A DNA stretch of 64,000 bases from Oerskovia douganii (GTDB taxonomy: Bacteria > Actinomycetota > Actinomycetes > Actinomycetales > Cellulomonadaceae): contig NZ_JACSPN010000020.1 of NCBI RefSeq assembly GCF_015142735.1, positions 17,961 to 81,960 on the forward strand, written 5' to 3'. A program made the position numbers and the translations under genes. The notes under the pieces are model-generated. The model did no database searches. It saw only the letters and a program-made list of their open reading frames with translations, and had not been told where the DNA came from. Of the stretch, positions 55,206 to 63,844 are shown piece by piece (position 1 is the stretch's first letter; each line of letters starts with the position of its first letter).

Positions 55206-56873
55206 ATGGCCGACGGCCCCCTGATCGTGCAGAGCGACAAGTCGCTGCTGCTCGAGGTCGATCACCCGCTCTCCGGCGACGCCCGCCGGGCGATCGCCCC
55301 GTTCGCCGAGCTCGAACGCGCGCCCGAGCACATCCACACGTACCGGCTCACGCCGCTGGGCCTGTGGAATGCGCGGGCCGCGGGGCACGACGCCGAGCAG
55401 GTCGTCAACGTCCTGCTCGAGTACAGCCGCTACCCCGTGCCGCACGCGCTGCTCGTCGACATCGCGGAGACCATGTCGCGCTACGGGCGGCTCCAGCTCG
55501 TCGCGCACCCCACGCACGGCCTGGTGCTGCAGGCGACCGACAAGGCCGTGCTCGCGGAGGTCCTGAAGTCCAAGCGGACCGCGGGGCTGGTGGGTGAGCG
55601 GCTCGGGGACGACTCGGTGATCGTGCACCCGTCCGAGCGCGGGCACCTCAAGCAGGTCCTGCTCAAGCTGGGCTGGCCCGCCGAGGACCTCGCGGGCTAC
55701 GTCGACGGCGAGAAGCACCCCATCGACCTGTCGCCGACCGACCCTGCGCACGAGGACAAGCCGTGGGCCATGCGGCCCTACCAGCAGCAGGCCGTCGAGG
55801 GGTTCTGGCACGGGGGCAGCGGGGTCGTCGTGCTGCCGTGCGGCGCGGGCAAGACGATCGTCGGGGCCGGGGCCATGGCGAGGTCCGGGACCACGACCCT
55901 GATCCTCGTGACCAACACCGTGTCCGCGCGCCAGTGGCGCGACGAGCTGGTGCGGCGCACCACGCTCACCGAGGACGAGATCGGCGAGTACTCGGGAGCC
56001 CGCAAGGAGATCAAGCCCGTCACGATCGCGACCTACCAGGTGCTCACGACCAAGCGGAAGGGCGTCTACACGCACCTCGAGCTGCTCGACGCGCGTGACT
56101 GGGGCCTCGTGGTCTACGACGAGGTCCACCTCCTGCCCGCACCGATCTTCCGCATGACCGCGGATCTCCAGGCCCGACGACGTCTCGGCCTGACCGCGAC
56201 GCTCGTGCGCGAGGACGGCCGGGAGGACGAGGTCTTCAGCCTGATCGGGCCCAAGCGGTACGACGCGCCCTGGAAGGACATCGAGGCCCAGGGCTACATC
56301 GCACCGGCCGACTGCGTCGAGGTGCGGCTCACGCTCTCCGACCGCGACCGCATGGCGTACGCGACGGCCGAGCCCGAGGACAAGTACCGGCTCGCCGCGA
56401 CGGCGCCGGGCAAGAACCGCGTCGTCGAGCAGATCGCGGCCGCGCACCCGGACGACCAGGTGCTCGTGATCGGCCAGTACCTCGACCAGCTCGAGGAGCT
56501 CGGCGAGCACCTCGACGCGCCAGTCATCACGGGGGCCACGACGGTGCGCGAGCGTCAGCGCCTGTTCGAGGCGTTCCGGTCCGGGGAGATCTCCCGGCTG
56601 GTCGTGAGCAAGGTCGCGAACTTCTCGATCGACCTGCCCGAGGCGTCGGTCGCGATCCAGGTGTCGGGGTCGTTCGGGTCACGCCAGGAGGAGGCCCAGC
56701 GCCTGGGCCGCATCATGCGCCCCAAGCAGGACGGGCGCACCGCGCACTTCTACGCGGTGGTCTCGCGCGACACCGTGGACCAGGACTTCGCGGCGCACCG
56801 GCAGCGCTTCCTGGCGGAGCAGGGGTACGCGTACCGCATCGTCGACGCGGAGGACCTGGACGTCGTGCAGTGA
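55206..56873 (+). CDS. DNA repair helicase XPB
   Basis: Superfamily 2 DNA-dependent ATPase, 555 aa, bacterial orthologue of eukaryotic/archaeal XPB, a 3'-5' helicase. The damage-recognition region is at 1-170. Walker A PCGAGKT is at 211-217, DEVH box at 305-308, and the XPB RED motif is in LTATLVREDGREDE. Helicase lobe 2 has SGSFGSRQEEAQRLGRIMRP. All motifs are intact. The ATG at 55206 follows GGAAGG. The region after its stop was later hit by an IS1380 element. Confidence 0.95.
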   Translation: MADGPLIVQSDKSLLLEVDHPLSGDARRAIAPFAELERAPEHIHTYRLTPLGLWNARAAGHDAEQVVNVLLEYSRYPVPHALLVDIAETMSRYGRLQLVAHPTHGLVLQATDKAVLAEVLKSKRTAGLVGERLGDDSVIVHPSERGHLKQVLLKLGWPAEDLAGYVDGEKHPIDLSPTDPAHEDKPWAMRPYQQQAVEGFWHGGSGVVVLPCGAGKTIVGAGAMARSGTTTLILVTNTVSARQWRDELVRRTTLTEDEIGEYSGARKEIKPVTIATYQVLTTKRKGVYTHLELLDARDWGLVVYDEVHLLPAPIFRMTADLQARRRLGLTATLVREDGREDEVFSLIGPKRYDAPWKDIEAQGYIAPADCVEVRLTLSDRDRMAYATAEPEDKYRLAATAPGKNRVVEQIAAAHPDDQVLVIGQYLDQLEELGEHLDAPVITGATTVRERQRLFEAFRSGEISRLVVSKVANFSIDLPEASVAIQVSGSFGSRQEEAQRLGRIMRPKQDGRTAHFYAVVSRDTVDQDFAAHRQRFLAEQGYAYRIVDAEDLDVVQ

Positions 56874-57010
56874 CCGGTGGGGACCGCAGCGGAGCAAGGT
56901 ACCCGCCGGTCACGGAACGACGCCCAGGGCCGACCAGGAACACCGTGGACCTGGACAGCCCGCGCGACAGCGCAGCAGAGGGCGGGGGTGCCGTCCGCGA
57001 CGGGGCCCGT

Positions 57011-57034
57011 CTCAGCCTGGATCCGCCGGTCAGG
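57011..57034 (+). repeat. Target duplication CTCAG and left inverted repeat
   Basis: CTCAG (57011-57015) is followed by the left end CCTGGATCCGCCGGTCAGG. Its partner is at 58645-58668. Confidence 0.85.
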
Positions 57035-58663
57035 TCGTTGTGGGTGGCGGGTCGTGAGAGCCGAATGCTCCTGTGACCAGCGAGAATGGACTTGTCGAGA
57101 GTCCCAAACGCGCTGAGCAACAGGAGCACCGGTAGTGCGCGTTTCCCACAACTTCTCCGCCGAGTTCGATGACGACAACCTGATCGCCACCGGCGGGTTG
57201 GTACCGGTGATGCTGCTGGCCGAATCTGCCGGTCTGTCGGATCTGGTCCAGGAGTACGTCACCGTCGCCGGCAGCGCCGGCGCGAACGCGCCGGTGAAGG
57301 TCGCGGCGCTGGTGGCCGGGATGGTCGCCGGCGCGGACAGCATCAGCGACATGGACCTGCTTCGCCACGGCGGCATGGGCCGGGCGTTCACCGAGCACCG
57401 GGCGCCCACGACGCTGGGCACTCACCTGCGCGGGTACAGGTTCGGCCACGTGCGCCAGCTGGACGCGATCGCCTCCCGGCTGCTGACCGCGCTGGCGGCA
57501 CGAGTGCCGGGACTGGTGGGTGGGGCCGATGAGGTGGCCTACCTGGACATCGACGACACGATCCGCCAGACCCACGGGTATGCCAAGCAGGGCGCGGGTT
57601 ATGGCTACAGCGGCGTCAAGGGACTCAACGCGCTGGTCTCCACGCTGTCCACGCCCACGGCGGCGCCGGTGATCGCCGGGATGCGGCTGCGTCGAGGCTC
57701 GGTGAAGTCCCCGCGCGGTGCGGGCAAGATGATCGCCCAGGCTATGTCCGCGGCCCGCAGAGCCGGAGCGGGCGGGCTGATCACGGTGCGCGCCGACAGC
57801 GCGTTCTACCAGCACGACGTCATCGCCGCGGTCCGCCGCGGCAAGGCGCACTTCTCCATCACCGCCCGGATGGACGCCGGCGTGGTCGCCGCGATCTCCC
57901 GCATCGGGGAGCAGGAGTGGGTGGGGATCAAGTATCCCGAGGCGATCTGGGACGAGGACGAGCAGCGGTGGATCTCCGACGCGCAGGTCGCCGAGATCCC
58001 CTACACCGCCTTCACCTCCCGCAAGAAGGCCGACCACGTGGCTGCCCGGCTCATCGTGCGCCGGGTCAAGCGACTGAACCCAGCCTCGGCCACCGCCGAG
58101 CAGGGCGAGCTGCTGGCCGCCTACCGCCACCACGCGATCTTCACCGACTCCCCGCTGTCGATGCTCGCCGCGGAGTCCGCGCACCGCGACCACGCCATCA
58201 TCGAACAGGTCATCTCCGACCTGAAGGACGGGCCGCTGGCCCACTGCCCCTCGGGGGTGTTCACCGCGAACAGCGCCTGGGCGGTGCTGGCCGCCATCGC
58301 CTTCAACCTCACCCGCGCCGCCGGAGTGCTCGCCTCGAGGTTCCACGCCAAGGCCCGCACCGCCACGATCCGCGCCCAGCTCATCAACGTGCCCGCCCGC
58401 ATCGCCAACCGCGCCCGCTCCTGGCTGATGCACATGCCCAGGAACTGGCCCTGGCAGCAAGCCTGGGCCGCGCTCTTCGACGCCGTCAGCGCCCCACTAC
58501 CAGCGGCGGCTTGACCAACCGCCCTGTCCCGACGAGAAGGAAAGCGAAAGTGGAAAGGCCGGGCAGACCGGCAGATCACGCACGCCCTTCACGAGCACCG
58601 ACCGACAATCTCCTCCCCGAGCACCCCTCAATGCACTCCAAAGACCCGCTCGGCGTATCCAGG
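57016..58663 (+). mobile_element. Complete IS1380-family insertion sequence
   Basis: 1648 bp, bounded by imperfect terminal inverted repeats beginning CCTGGATCCGCCG (left) and CCTGGATACGCCG (right, read inward), with an intact transposase and flanking 5-bp direct repeats CTCAG. Size and architecture fit IS1380 elements of about 1.65 kb. The intact ends and target duplication argue for a fairly recent single insertion. Confidence 0.9.
57135..58514 (+). CDS. IS1380 family transposase
   Basis: 459-aa DDE transposase, full length and undamaged. Catalytic blocks: VAYLDIDDTIRQTHGYAKQG (first Asp), ITVRADSAFY (second Asp) and DHAIIEQVISDLKDGPLAH (Glu, with the insertion-domain signature). GTG start at 57135, 119 bp inside the left end of the element. 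It cuts and joins the inverted repeats at 57016 and 58663. GC-rich like its host, so probably adapted to high-GC actinobacteria. Confidence 0.95.
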   Translation: MRVSHNFSAEFDDDNLIATGGLVPVMLLAESAGLSDLVQEYVTVAGSAGANAPVKVAALVAGMVAGADSISDMDLLRHGGMGRAFTEHRAPTTLGTHLRGYRFGHVRQLDAIASRLLTALAARVPGLVGGADEVAYLDIDDTIRQTHGYAKQGAGYGYSGVKGLNALVSTLSTPTAAPVIAGMRLRRGSVKSPRGAGKMIAQAMSAARRAGAGGLITVRADSAFYQHDVIAAVRRGKAHFSITARMDAGVVAAISRIGEQEWVGIKYPEAIWDEDEQRWISDAQVAEIPYTAFTSRKKADHVAARLIVRRVKRLNPASATAEQGELLAAYRHHAIFTDSPLSMLAAESAHRDHAIIEQVISDLKDGPLAHCPSGVFTANSAWAVLAAIAFNLTRAAGVLASRFHAKARTATIRAQLINVPARIANRARSWLMHMPRNWPWQQAWAALFDAVSAPLPAAA

Positions 58664-58668
58664 CTCAG
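58645..58668 (-). repeat. Right inverted repeat and target duplication CTCAG
   Basis: Read inward from 58663 the end is CCTGGATACGCCGAGCGGG, matching the left end at 14 of 19 positions. CTCAG follows at 58664-58668. Confidence 0.85.
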
Positions 58669-58900
58669 TCGTTGCGACGGTCTGTGGATGACCCGGAGCC
58701 GAGGCGTCGCCCGGTCCATGCACGTTCAGCAGACGTGCGCCTTGCTGGCTGCATCCACAGAGCAGTACAGCAGCGAGTGCGACCGTGGCGAAGGTGATGG
58801 AAGCAACGCCGCCAGCGGTGACCGCACCGATGCCGACACATGCACCCGCACGCGGCTGCGGAGCGCGCGTCTCCAGCACATATCGCGGTACGATCGACAT
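58664..58900 (-). pseudogene. Possible small lipoprotein gene cut at its 3' end by the IS
   Basis: A minus-strand frame from ATG 58900 encodes a basic N-terminus, a hydrophobic stretch (ASITFATVALAAVLL) and LCGCSQQG, which resembles a lipoprotein signal and lipobox. It then runs straight into the right end of the IS, which supplies its stop. The original 3' part would lie beyond the left end of the IS near 57010. Short, unrecognised and with a long signal region, so it may be noise. Confidence 0.25.
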
Positions 58901-59037
58901 CGGGACCCTCCCCACCCTCTCGGCTCATCCGGGCACGTCGAGCTGAGCCCCTGTTCAGGAGCAATGCAGTGGAGCGTGCCCGCCCCGAATGAAAAACGCG
59001 TGCTCACCGCGCCCCGTCCGGCCTCGGTGGGCTCGCC
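58669..59037. other. 369-bp stretch between IS and oxidoreductase gene
   Basis: Apart from the doubtful lipoprotein frame described at 58664-58900, I see nothing supportable. Base composition is lower than the core. No hairpin clear enough to call a terminator for the metal operon that ends at 59038. Confidence 0.5.
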
Positions 59038-59943
59038 TCAGGGCACTACGACGATCTTTCCGGCGGCATGTCCGGTTTCGACTGCGGCAATCGCCTGGCC
59101 TGCTTCATCCAGGCCGAACTGGGCGTCCACGTGCGGATCGACGAGCCCGTATTGGATCACCTCGGTGATCTTCCCCATAGCCTCATTCGTGCGTGCCAGG
59201 GCCAGGCCGCCCAGCTCGGCGGCGGTGTCCGGATCAGCCGCTGAGATGATCCGGGTCCGGTCGGGTACCAGGTCCGCGACGGCGCGCAGCGCGTCCCCAC
59301 CGACGAGGTCGACAATCAGATCTGCCCCGTCGGGGGCGATCTCGCGCACCCGTTCGGGCAGGTTCGGACCGGATTCGACGAAGATGGCACCGGTGGACTG
59401 GACCAGGCCCCGCTTGGCTGCGCTGGCCACACCGATGACCCTGAACTCGTGCACCCGGCCGATCTGTGCGGCCATCAGTCCCACCCCACCGCCAGCGCCC
59501 AATAGCAGCAGGGTCTGGCCCGCTTCGAGTTCGATCTGGTGGGTGGCGTCATAGGCCGTGGCCGCGGCTACCGGGATGGTGGCGGCGTCGGTGAAGGAGA
59601 TCTCCTCGGGCTTGGCCACGGTCGTGGACGCGCGCAACACTGTGTGCTCGGCCAGCCCACCGTGCCCGGGTGCCACCAGCCCGAGCACTTCGTCGCCCAC
59701 GGCGAAGTCATCGATCCCGTCGCCGAGCTGGGTGACCACGCCGGCGGCCTCACGTCCCATCGGCGCCGGCAGGCTCCAGTGATGGCCCAGCTGGCCCTCG
59801 CGGATCTTCCAGTCGGCGGGGTTCACTCCGGCGGCCCGTACCTCGATGGCCAGCTCTGCGGTCCCGGGCACTGGAACAGACCGGTCGATCAGCTCCTGGG
59901 TCTCGGGCCCGCCGTAGTCGTTGAACACGTAGACCTTGGACAT
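59038..59943 (-). CDS. Zinc-independent alcohol dehydrogenase-like / quinone oxidoreductase
   Basis: MDR-superfamily NADPH oxidoreductase of 301 aa, QOR type without zinc ligands. GroES-like N-terminal half (IEVRAAGVNPADWKIREG), then the Rossmann domain with LLLLGAGGGVGLMAAQIGRV for NADPH and IVDLVGGDAL. Reduces quinones or reactive carbonyls. Last gene of a four-gene minus operon (HMA, P-type ATPase, cupin, this), 63 bp after the cupin. A stress-detoxification role within the metal island is inferred. Confidence 0.9.
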   Translation of the reverse strand: MSKVYVFNDYGGPETQELIDRSVPVPGTAELAIEVRAAGVNPADWKIREGQLGHHWSLPAPMGREAAGVVTQLGDGIDDFAVGDEVLGLVAPGHGGLAEHTVLRASTTVAKPEEISFTDAATIPVAAATAYDATHQIELEAGQTLLLLGAGGGVGLMAAQIGRVHEFRVIGVASAAKRGLVQSTGAIFVESGPNLPERVREIAPDGADLIVDLVGGDALRAVADLVPDRTRIISAADPDTAAELGGLALARTNEAMGKITEVIQYGLVDPHVDAQFGLDEAGQAIAAVETGHAAGKIVVVP

Positions 59944-60006
59944 GGGATGGACTCTCTCTCAGTGGTTGGATTTGGCGTCGCAGTGGGTTCGCCAGGACGG
60001 TGTTGT

Positions 60007-60432
60007 TCAGTGCCGCGGTGGTTCGTCTCGGCCGGCGGCCTCGGCAGCGTCGGCTTCGCCCTTTGTGGCGAAGGCGACACCGATAGCGTGTTCCGGCGGG
60101 CTGTAAACGGTGTAGAGCACCAGCGACTCCTCGCCGGTGTTGCGGAAGTTGTGCTGGGCGCCGGCAGGAACCGCGCACTGGTCGCCTGCCTCGATGGGGT
60201 GGGTGTGGCCGTTGAGGTCCGCCTCGCCGGTACCGGAGACAAAGGTCAGGATCTGGTCGGTGTGTTCGTGGACCTCGTCCCCGATCTCGCCACCGGGCGG
60301 GATGGTCATGACGACGATCTGGGCGTGTTCGCCGGTCCACAGCACCTTCCGGAAGTCCGGGTTGTCCCTCGCGACGTCCGCGATGGTGAAGTGCTCGACG
60401 TTGTCTCCAAGGGTGAAGCTCTTCTCGGTCAT
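60007..60432 (-). CDS. Cupin domain protein
   Basis: 141-aa single cupin. Metal-site residues His55 and His57 in GDEVHEHTDQ, and His94 in PAGAQHNFRNTG; the usual Glu of motif 1 appears replaced by Gln60. Acidic/Ala-rich C-terminus. It could be a small dioxygenase, isomerase or metal-binding protein; the sequence alone does not decide. Lies between the P-type ATPase and the oxidoreductase in the same direction with 60-125 bp gaps. Confidence 0.85.
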   Translation of the reverse strand: MTEKSFTLGDNVEHFTIADVARDNPDFRKVLWTGEHAQIVVMTIPPGGEIGDEVHEHTDQILTFVSGTGEADLNGHTHPIEAGDQCAVPAGAQHNFRNTGEESLVLYTVYSPPEHAIGVAFATKGEADAAEAAGRDEPPRH

Positions 60433-60555
60433 GGCTGATCTCCTCTGCTTCCTGTATGGCTGTCTCTATGTCGCTGTCTGAGTTTTCGTGCTTATCGCGT
60501 CCTCGGGATGACCCGGAGGCGTGCGGGCCCCAGGGCCCCGGTGCGGATTTGGATG

Positions 60556-62556
60556 TCAGGCGGTTACCTGCTGTGCCCCTTTCTCCGTGGTCCTCTCGGC
60601 CGGTGGCGTCGTGGTCGAACCGCGGGTCTTCCGTAGCAGTCGCATTGCGTTGATGATGACGACCAGTACGGAGGCTTCGTGGACGAGCATGCCGACGGAC
60701 ATGGTCACCCCGCCGGCGAAAACACCGGCCAGCAGCAGCACCACGGTGATCAGGGCGATCGCGATGTTCTGCCGCATCACGGCCACGGTCCGCTTGGCCA
60801 GGCCGATGGCCTCCGGCAGCTTGAGCAGGTTGTCACCCATCAGGGCGATGTCCGCGGTCTCCACGGCCACGGCCGAACCGGCCGCACCCATCGCCACGCC
60901 GATGTTCGCGGTGGCCAGCGCCGGGGCGTCGTTGACGCCGTCCCCGACCATGGCCATCACATGGCCCTGGCGCTGCATCTGCGCGACCACGTCCAGCTTG
61001 TCTTCTGGGAGCAGGGAGGCGTGGATCTCGTCGATCCCGGTGGCCTTCCCGACGGCCTCGGCCACCAGTCGGGTGTCACCGGTGAGCATGACCACCTTCT
61101 CGACACCGGCTCGATGGAGCCGGGCGACCATCTCGGGGGCATCCTGGCGGATTTGGTCGGCGACGGCGACGACGCCGATCACCTGGTCGTCGACGGCCAC
61201 GATCATCGGCGTCTTGCCTTCGGAGGCCAGCGCTTCCGCCGCCCGAGCGGCGCTGCCGTCGTCGGGAACGCCGTACTGGTCCAGCAGCGGCGGGTTGCCG
61301 ATGAGCACCCGCTGGCCGGCAACGTCGGACACGATGCCCTTACCGGGGACCGGGGTGACGGTGCCGGGGACCCCGTCGGGGGCCACCCCCTCATCGCGCG
61401 CCGTCTGAAGAATGGGACGGGCCAGCGGGTGCTCCGACCCGGCCTCGGCGGCCGCGGCCCAGCGCAGCACGTCGGCACGGTCCCGTGCGGAATCCAGGAC
61501 CACGACATCGGTGAGGACAGGTTGGCCCTCGGTGAGGGTGCCGGTCTTGTCCACGGCGACCGCCGAGATCTTGGCCGAGGTCTCCAGGAACTCGCCGCCC
61601 TTGATCAGGATGCCATTACGGGCGGCCCGGCCGATGCCTGCCACGATCGCGACCGGAATGGAGATCACCAGGGCGCCGGGGCAGCCGATGACCAGCAGGG
61701 TCAACGCCAGGACCACATCACCAGCGATCAGTCCGGCCGCCAGTGCCAGCGCCATGACGGCGGGGGTGTACCAGCGGGAGAAGCGGTCCATGAAGGCCTG
61801 GGTGCGGGCCTTGGCGTCCTGGGCCTCCTCCACCCGGTGAATGATGCGGGCCAGGGTGGTATCCGCGCCGATGCCGGTGGCCAGCACTTGCAGGAAGCCG
61901 CCGCGGGAGACAGTGCCGGCGAACACCTGGTCACCTTTGGATTTCTCCACCGGGATCGATTCGCCGGTGATGGAGGCCTCATCGATGGCGCCGGAGCCGG
62001 AGACGACCTGGCCGTCCACGGGGACCTTCGAGCCGTTCTTGACCAGGACGATCTCGCCCATTCTCACCTGTCCGGCAGGGATCTCCTGTTGTTCACCATC
62101 GCGCACAACGACGGCGGAATCCGGGGCGACGGCGACCAGCTCGGCCAGGGCCGAGCGGGTCTTGTTCAGGGTCGCCGCTTCCAGAGCGTGTCCGATGGCG
62201 AATAGGAACGTGACCGCCGCGGCCTCCCAGAAGTTGCCGATGATGACCGCGCCGATGGCCGCCACCGACACCAGCAGGTCGATGCCGATGACCTTGGCGA
62301 TCAGCGCGCGAACCGCCTTGATCACGATCCCGTAGCCGGCGACCACGGCGGCGGCGACCATGAAGGCATCCGCGAGGGTGAAGACCGCGGTGGCATGGGT
62401 GGCGTGGGCGCCGGCATCGAGCCACCACTGGGGGCTGATGGTGAGGTTGGCCGCACCCTCGGCCAGCCGTTGAACGGCGAAGGAGATGATGATGAGTACG
62501 CCGGACACGACGGGGACCGACCAGTTCCCATAGACCCATTTCTGGAGCCTGTTCAC
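60556..62556 (-). CDS. P1B-type heavy-metal translocating ATPase with CPG motif
   Basis: Metal efflux pump, 666 aa, about eight membrane spans. TGES at 197-200 (actuator), phosphorylated Asp336 in DKTGTLTEG, the nucleotide-domain SEHPLA near 374, and MVGDGVNDAPALA are intact. The membrane metal site reads GCPGALVIS at 291-299 instead of the usual CPC or SPC; this CPG variant clouds the substrate, with Zn/Cd/Co-type divalents most plausible. There is no N-terminal HMA domain; that function is encoded by the separate gene immediately upstream. The ATG at 62556 lies 91 bp after that gene. Confidence 0.93.
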   Translation of the reverse strand: MNRLQKWVYGNWSVPVVSGVLIIISFAVQRLAEGAANLTISPQWWLDAGAHATHATAVFTLADAFMVAAAVVAGYGIVIKAVRALIAKVIGIDLLVSVAAIGAVIIGNFWEAAAVTFLFAIGHALEAATLNKTRSALAELVAVAPDSAVVVRDGEQQEIPAGQVRMGEIVLVKNGSKVPVDGQVVSGSGAIDEASITGESIPVEKSKGDQVFAGTVSRGGFLQVLATGIGADTTLARIIHRVEEAQDAKARTQAFMDRFSRWYTPAVMALALAAGLIAGDVVLALTLLVIGCPGALVISIPVAIVAGIGRAARNGILIKGGEFLETSAKISAVAVDKTGTLTEGQPVLTDVVVLDSARDRADVLRWAAAAEAGSEHPLARPILQTARDEGVAPDGVPGTVTPVPGKGIVSDVAGQRVLIGNPPLLDQYGVPDDGSAARAAEALASEGKTPMIVAVDDQVIGVVAVADQIRQDAPEMVARLHRAGVEKVVMLTGDTRLVAEAVGKATGIDEIHASLLPEDKLDVVAQMQRQGHVMAMVGDGVNDAPALATANIGVAMGAAGSAVAVETADIALMGDNLLKLPEAIGLAKRTVAVMRQNIAIALITVVLLLAGVFAGGVTMSVGMLVHEASVLVVIINAMRLLRKTRGSTTTPPAERTTEKGAQQVTA

Positions 62557-62647
62557 TTTCGGGTACGACCTTTCTGCGATGAGTGCCAGCGGACCGGCAG
62601 ATCGGGTATGAGCGAAAAATGTGCGACCCCACAGGGGCCCGCGTGCC

Positions 62648-62881
62648 TCAGAAGGCTGAAGGAGTGGCCTTATAGCCGGCCTTCGCCACGGCAGTCACGA
62701 GGTCATCCACGGAGACGCGCTCGGCGTCGTGGTCGATCTCGATGCGGGATGAGGCGAAATGGACCTTCACGTTCTCGACACCCTTGAGGCGGCCGACCTG
62801 CTTTTCGATCTTCGCCACGCAGGACGGGCAGGAGAATCCCTCGGCCCTCAAAAGGGTGTGGGTGGCGGTGGAGGTAGTCAT
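62648..62881 (-). CDS. HMA-domain metallochaperone
   Basis: 77-aa cytoplasmic heavy-metal-associated protein with the ferredoxin-like fold. The metal motif is GFSCPSCVAKIE, with Cys18 and Cys21. It likely hands metal to the ATPase that follows, which lacks its own HMA domain. ATG 62881 is preferred over an in-frame ATG at 62926: GGGA lies 8 nt upstream and the homology starts here. First gene of the minus operon; an Fnr-type palindrome lies about 70 bp upstream. Confidence 0.9.
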   Translation of the reverse strand: MTTSTATHTLLRAEGFSCPSCVAKIEKQVGRLKGVENVKVHFASSRIEIDHDAERVSVDDLVTAVAKAGYKATPSAF

Positions 62882-62951
62882 TGTGAGAATCCCTTTCTTG
62901 GTGGTGTTCCGTATTGACACCTTCACGATAGGCTCGCGCCACTGCGAACTC

Positions 62952-62967
62952 CTTGACCCAGGTCAAG
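62952..62967. promoter_or_regulatory. Crp/Fnr-type operator
   Basis: CTTGACC-CA-GGTCAAG is a perfect 7-bp-arm inverted repeat, close to the TTGAT-N4-ATCAA Fnr consensus. It sits between the divergent HMA gene and crp/fnr gene, about 70-80 bp from each start, and is probably bound by the adjacent regulator. Confidence 0.75.
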
Positions 62968-63046
62968 TCCGGACGGCACCGTACGAGGCGCCCCCCTGGG
63001 GCATCTGGGACGGTGGCGCCCGCGCCGATTCCGGTAGGCTTGAGGC

Positions 63047-63730
63047 ATGTCTGAGGATGACCTGTGCGTAGCTCGCGTACCGATCTTCCAAGGACTGACG
63101 CGCCAGGAGCAGCTGCACGTCGCCGACTTCGTTCGCCCGGTGTGCGTCCACAAGGGGGATATTGTTTGTTCCCCCGGACAGTCGGTGTCGCGTCTGCTGG
63201 TGATACACAGCGGACAGCTCAAGGTCAGCCACACGGCGGCCAATGGTCAGGAACAGATTCTGCGAACGGTGACAGACGGTGATGTCGTGGGAGAACGGGC
63301 CTTCCTGACGGGCCACCGCCCGGTCGACCTCGTCGTCGCGCTAGAAGACAGTCGGATGTGCGTCTTCGACCACGCCGACCTCTCGGCCCTGCTCCGCGAC
63401 TACCCCGACATCAGTCAGCGGATGCTGCGGACACTCTCCGACCGGCTCTCCTCAGTCGAGCGACTGCTGGGCGCCGTCACCTCCAGCGACGTCAACGCCC
63501 GCGTGGCGGCCTACCTGCTAGATCTGCCCGGCAGCATGCGAGCAGGCGTACCCACGGTGAGGCTGCCGATGGCGAAAAAAGACATCGCCGCCTACCTCGG
63601 AACCACGCCCGAAACCCTGAGCCGACGCCTCGCCGCGCTCTCCACCTCCGGCATCATCGAACTCCACGGACGCCGAGACGTCTCCATCCTCGACATTGAT
63701 GCACTCGAACACGTCGCCACACCCCGATAG
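63047..63730 (+). CDS. Crp/Fnr family transcriptional regulator
   Basis: 227-aa regulator. Cyclic-nucleotide-type beta barrel at about 12-130 (VCVHKGDIVCSPGQSVSRLL, GDVVGERAFLTGH), then a dimer helix and a winged helix with PMAKKDIAAYLGTTPETLSRRL. Cysteines at 7, 33, 41 and 105 could form a redox or metal site but do not match the standard Fnr Fe-S spacing. Regulators of this type commonly sit beside P1B-ATPase genes. It diverges from the metal operon across a shared region holding an Fnr-like palindrome. Confidence 0.92.
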   Translation: MSEDDLCVARVPIFQGLTRQEQLHVADFVRPVCVHKGDIVCSPGQSVSRLLVIHSGQLKVSHTAANGQEQILRTVTDGDVVGERAFLTGHRPVDLVVALEDSRMCVFDHADLSALLRDYPDISQRMLRTLSDRLSSVERLLGAVTSSDVNARVAAYLLDLPGSMRAGVPTVRLPMAKKDIAAYLGTTPETLSRRLAALSTSGIIELHGRRDVSILDIDALEHVATPR

Positions 63731-63844
63731 CCCGGTACCGTCAGGATGCATCCGAGACGCGTCGATACGCCGATCACGGGTCGCGCCAGGAGGATCGAAT
63801 TCCGACGGCTAAAGGTACGGGTGGTCGCGGTCGCCGTCATTGAA

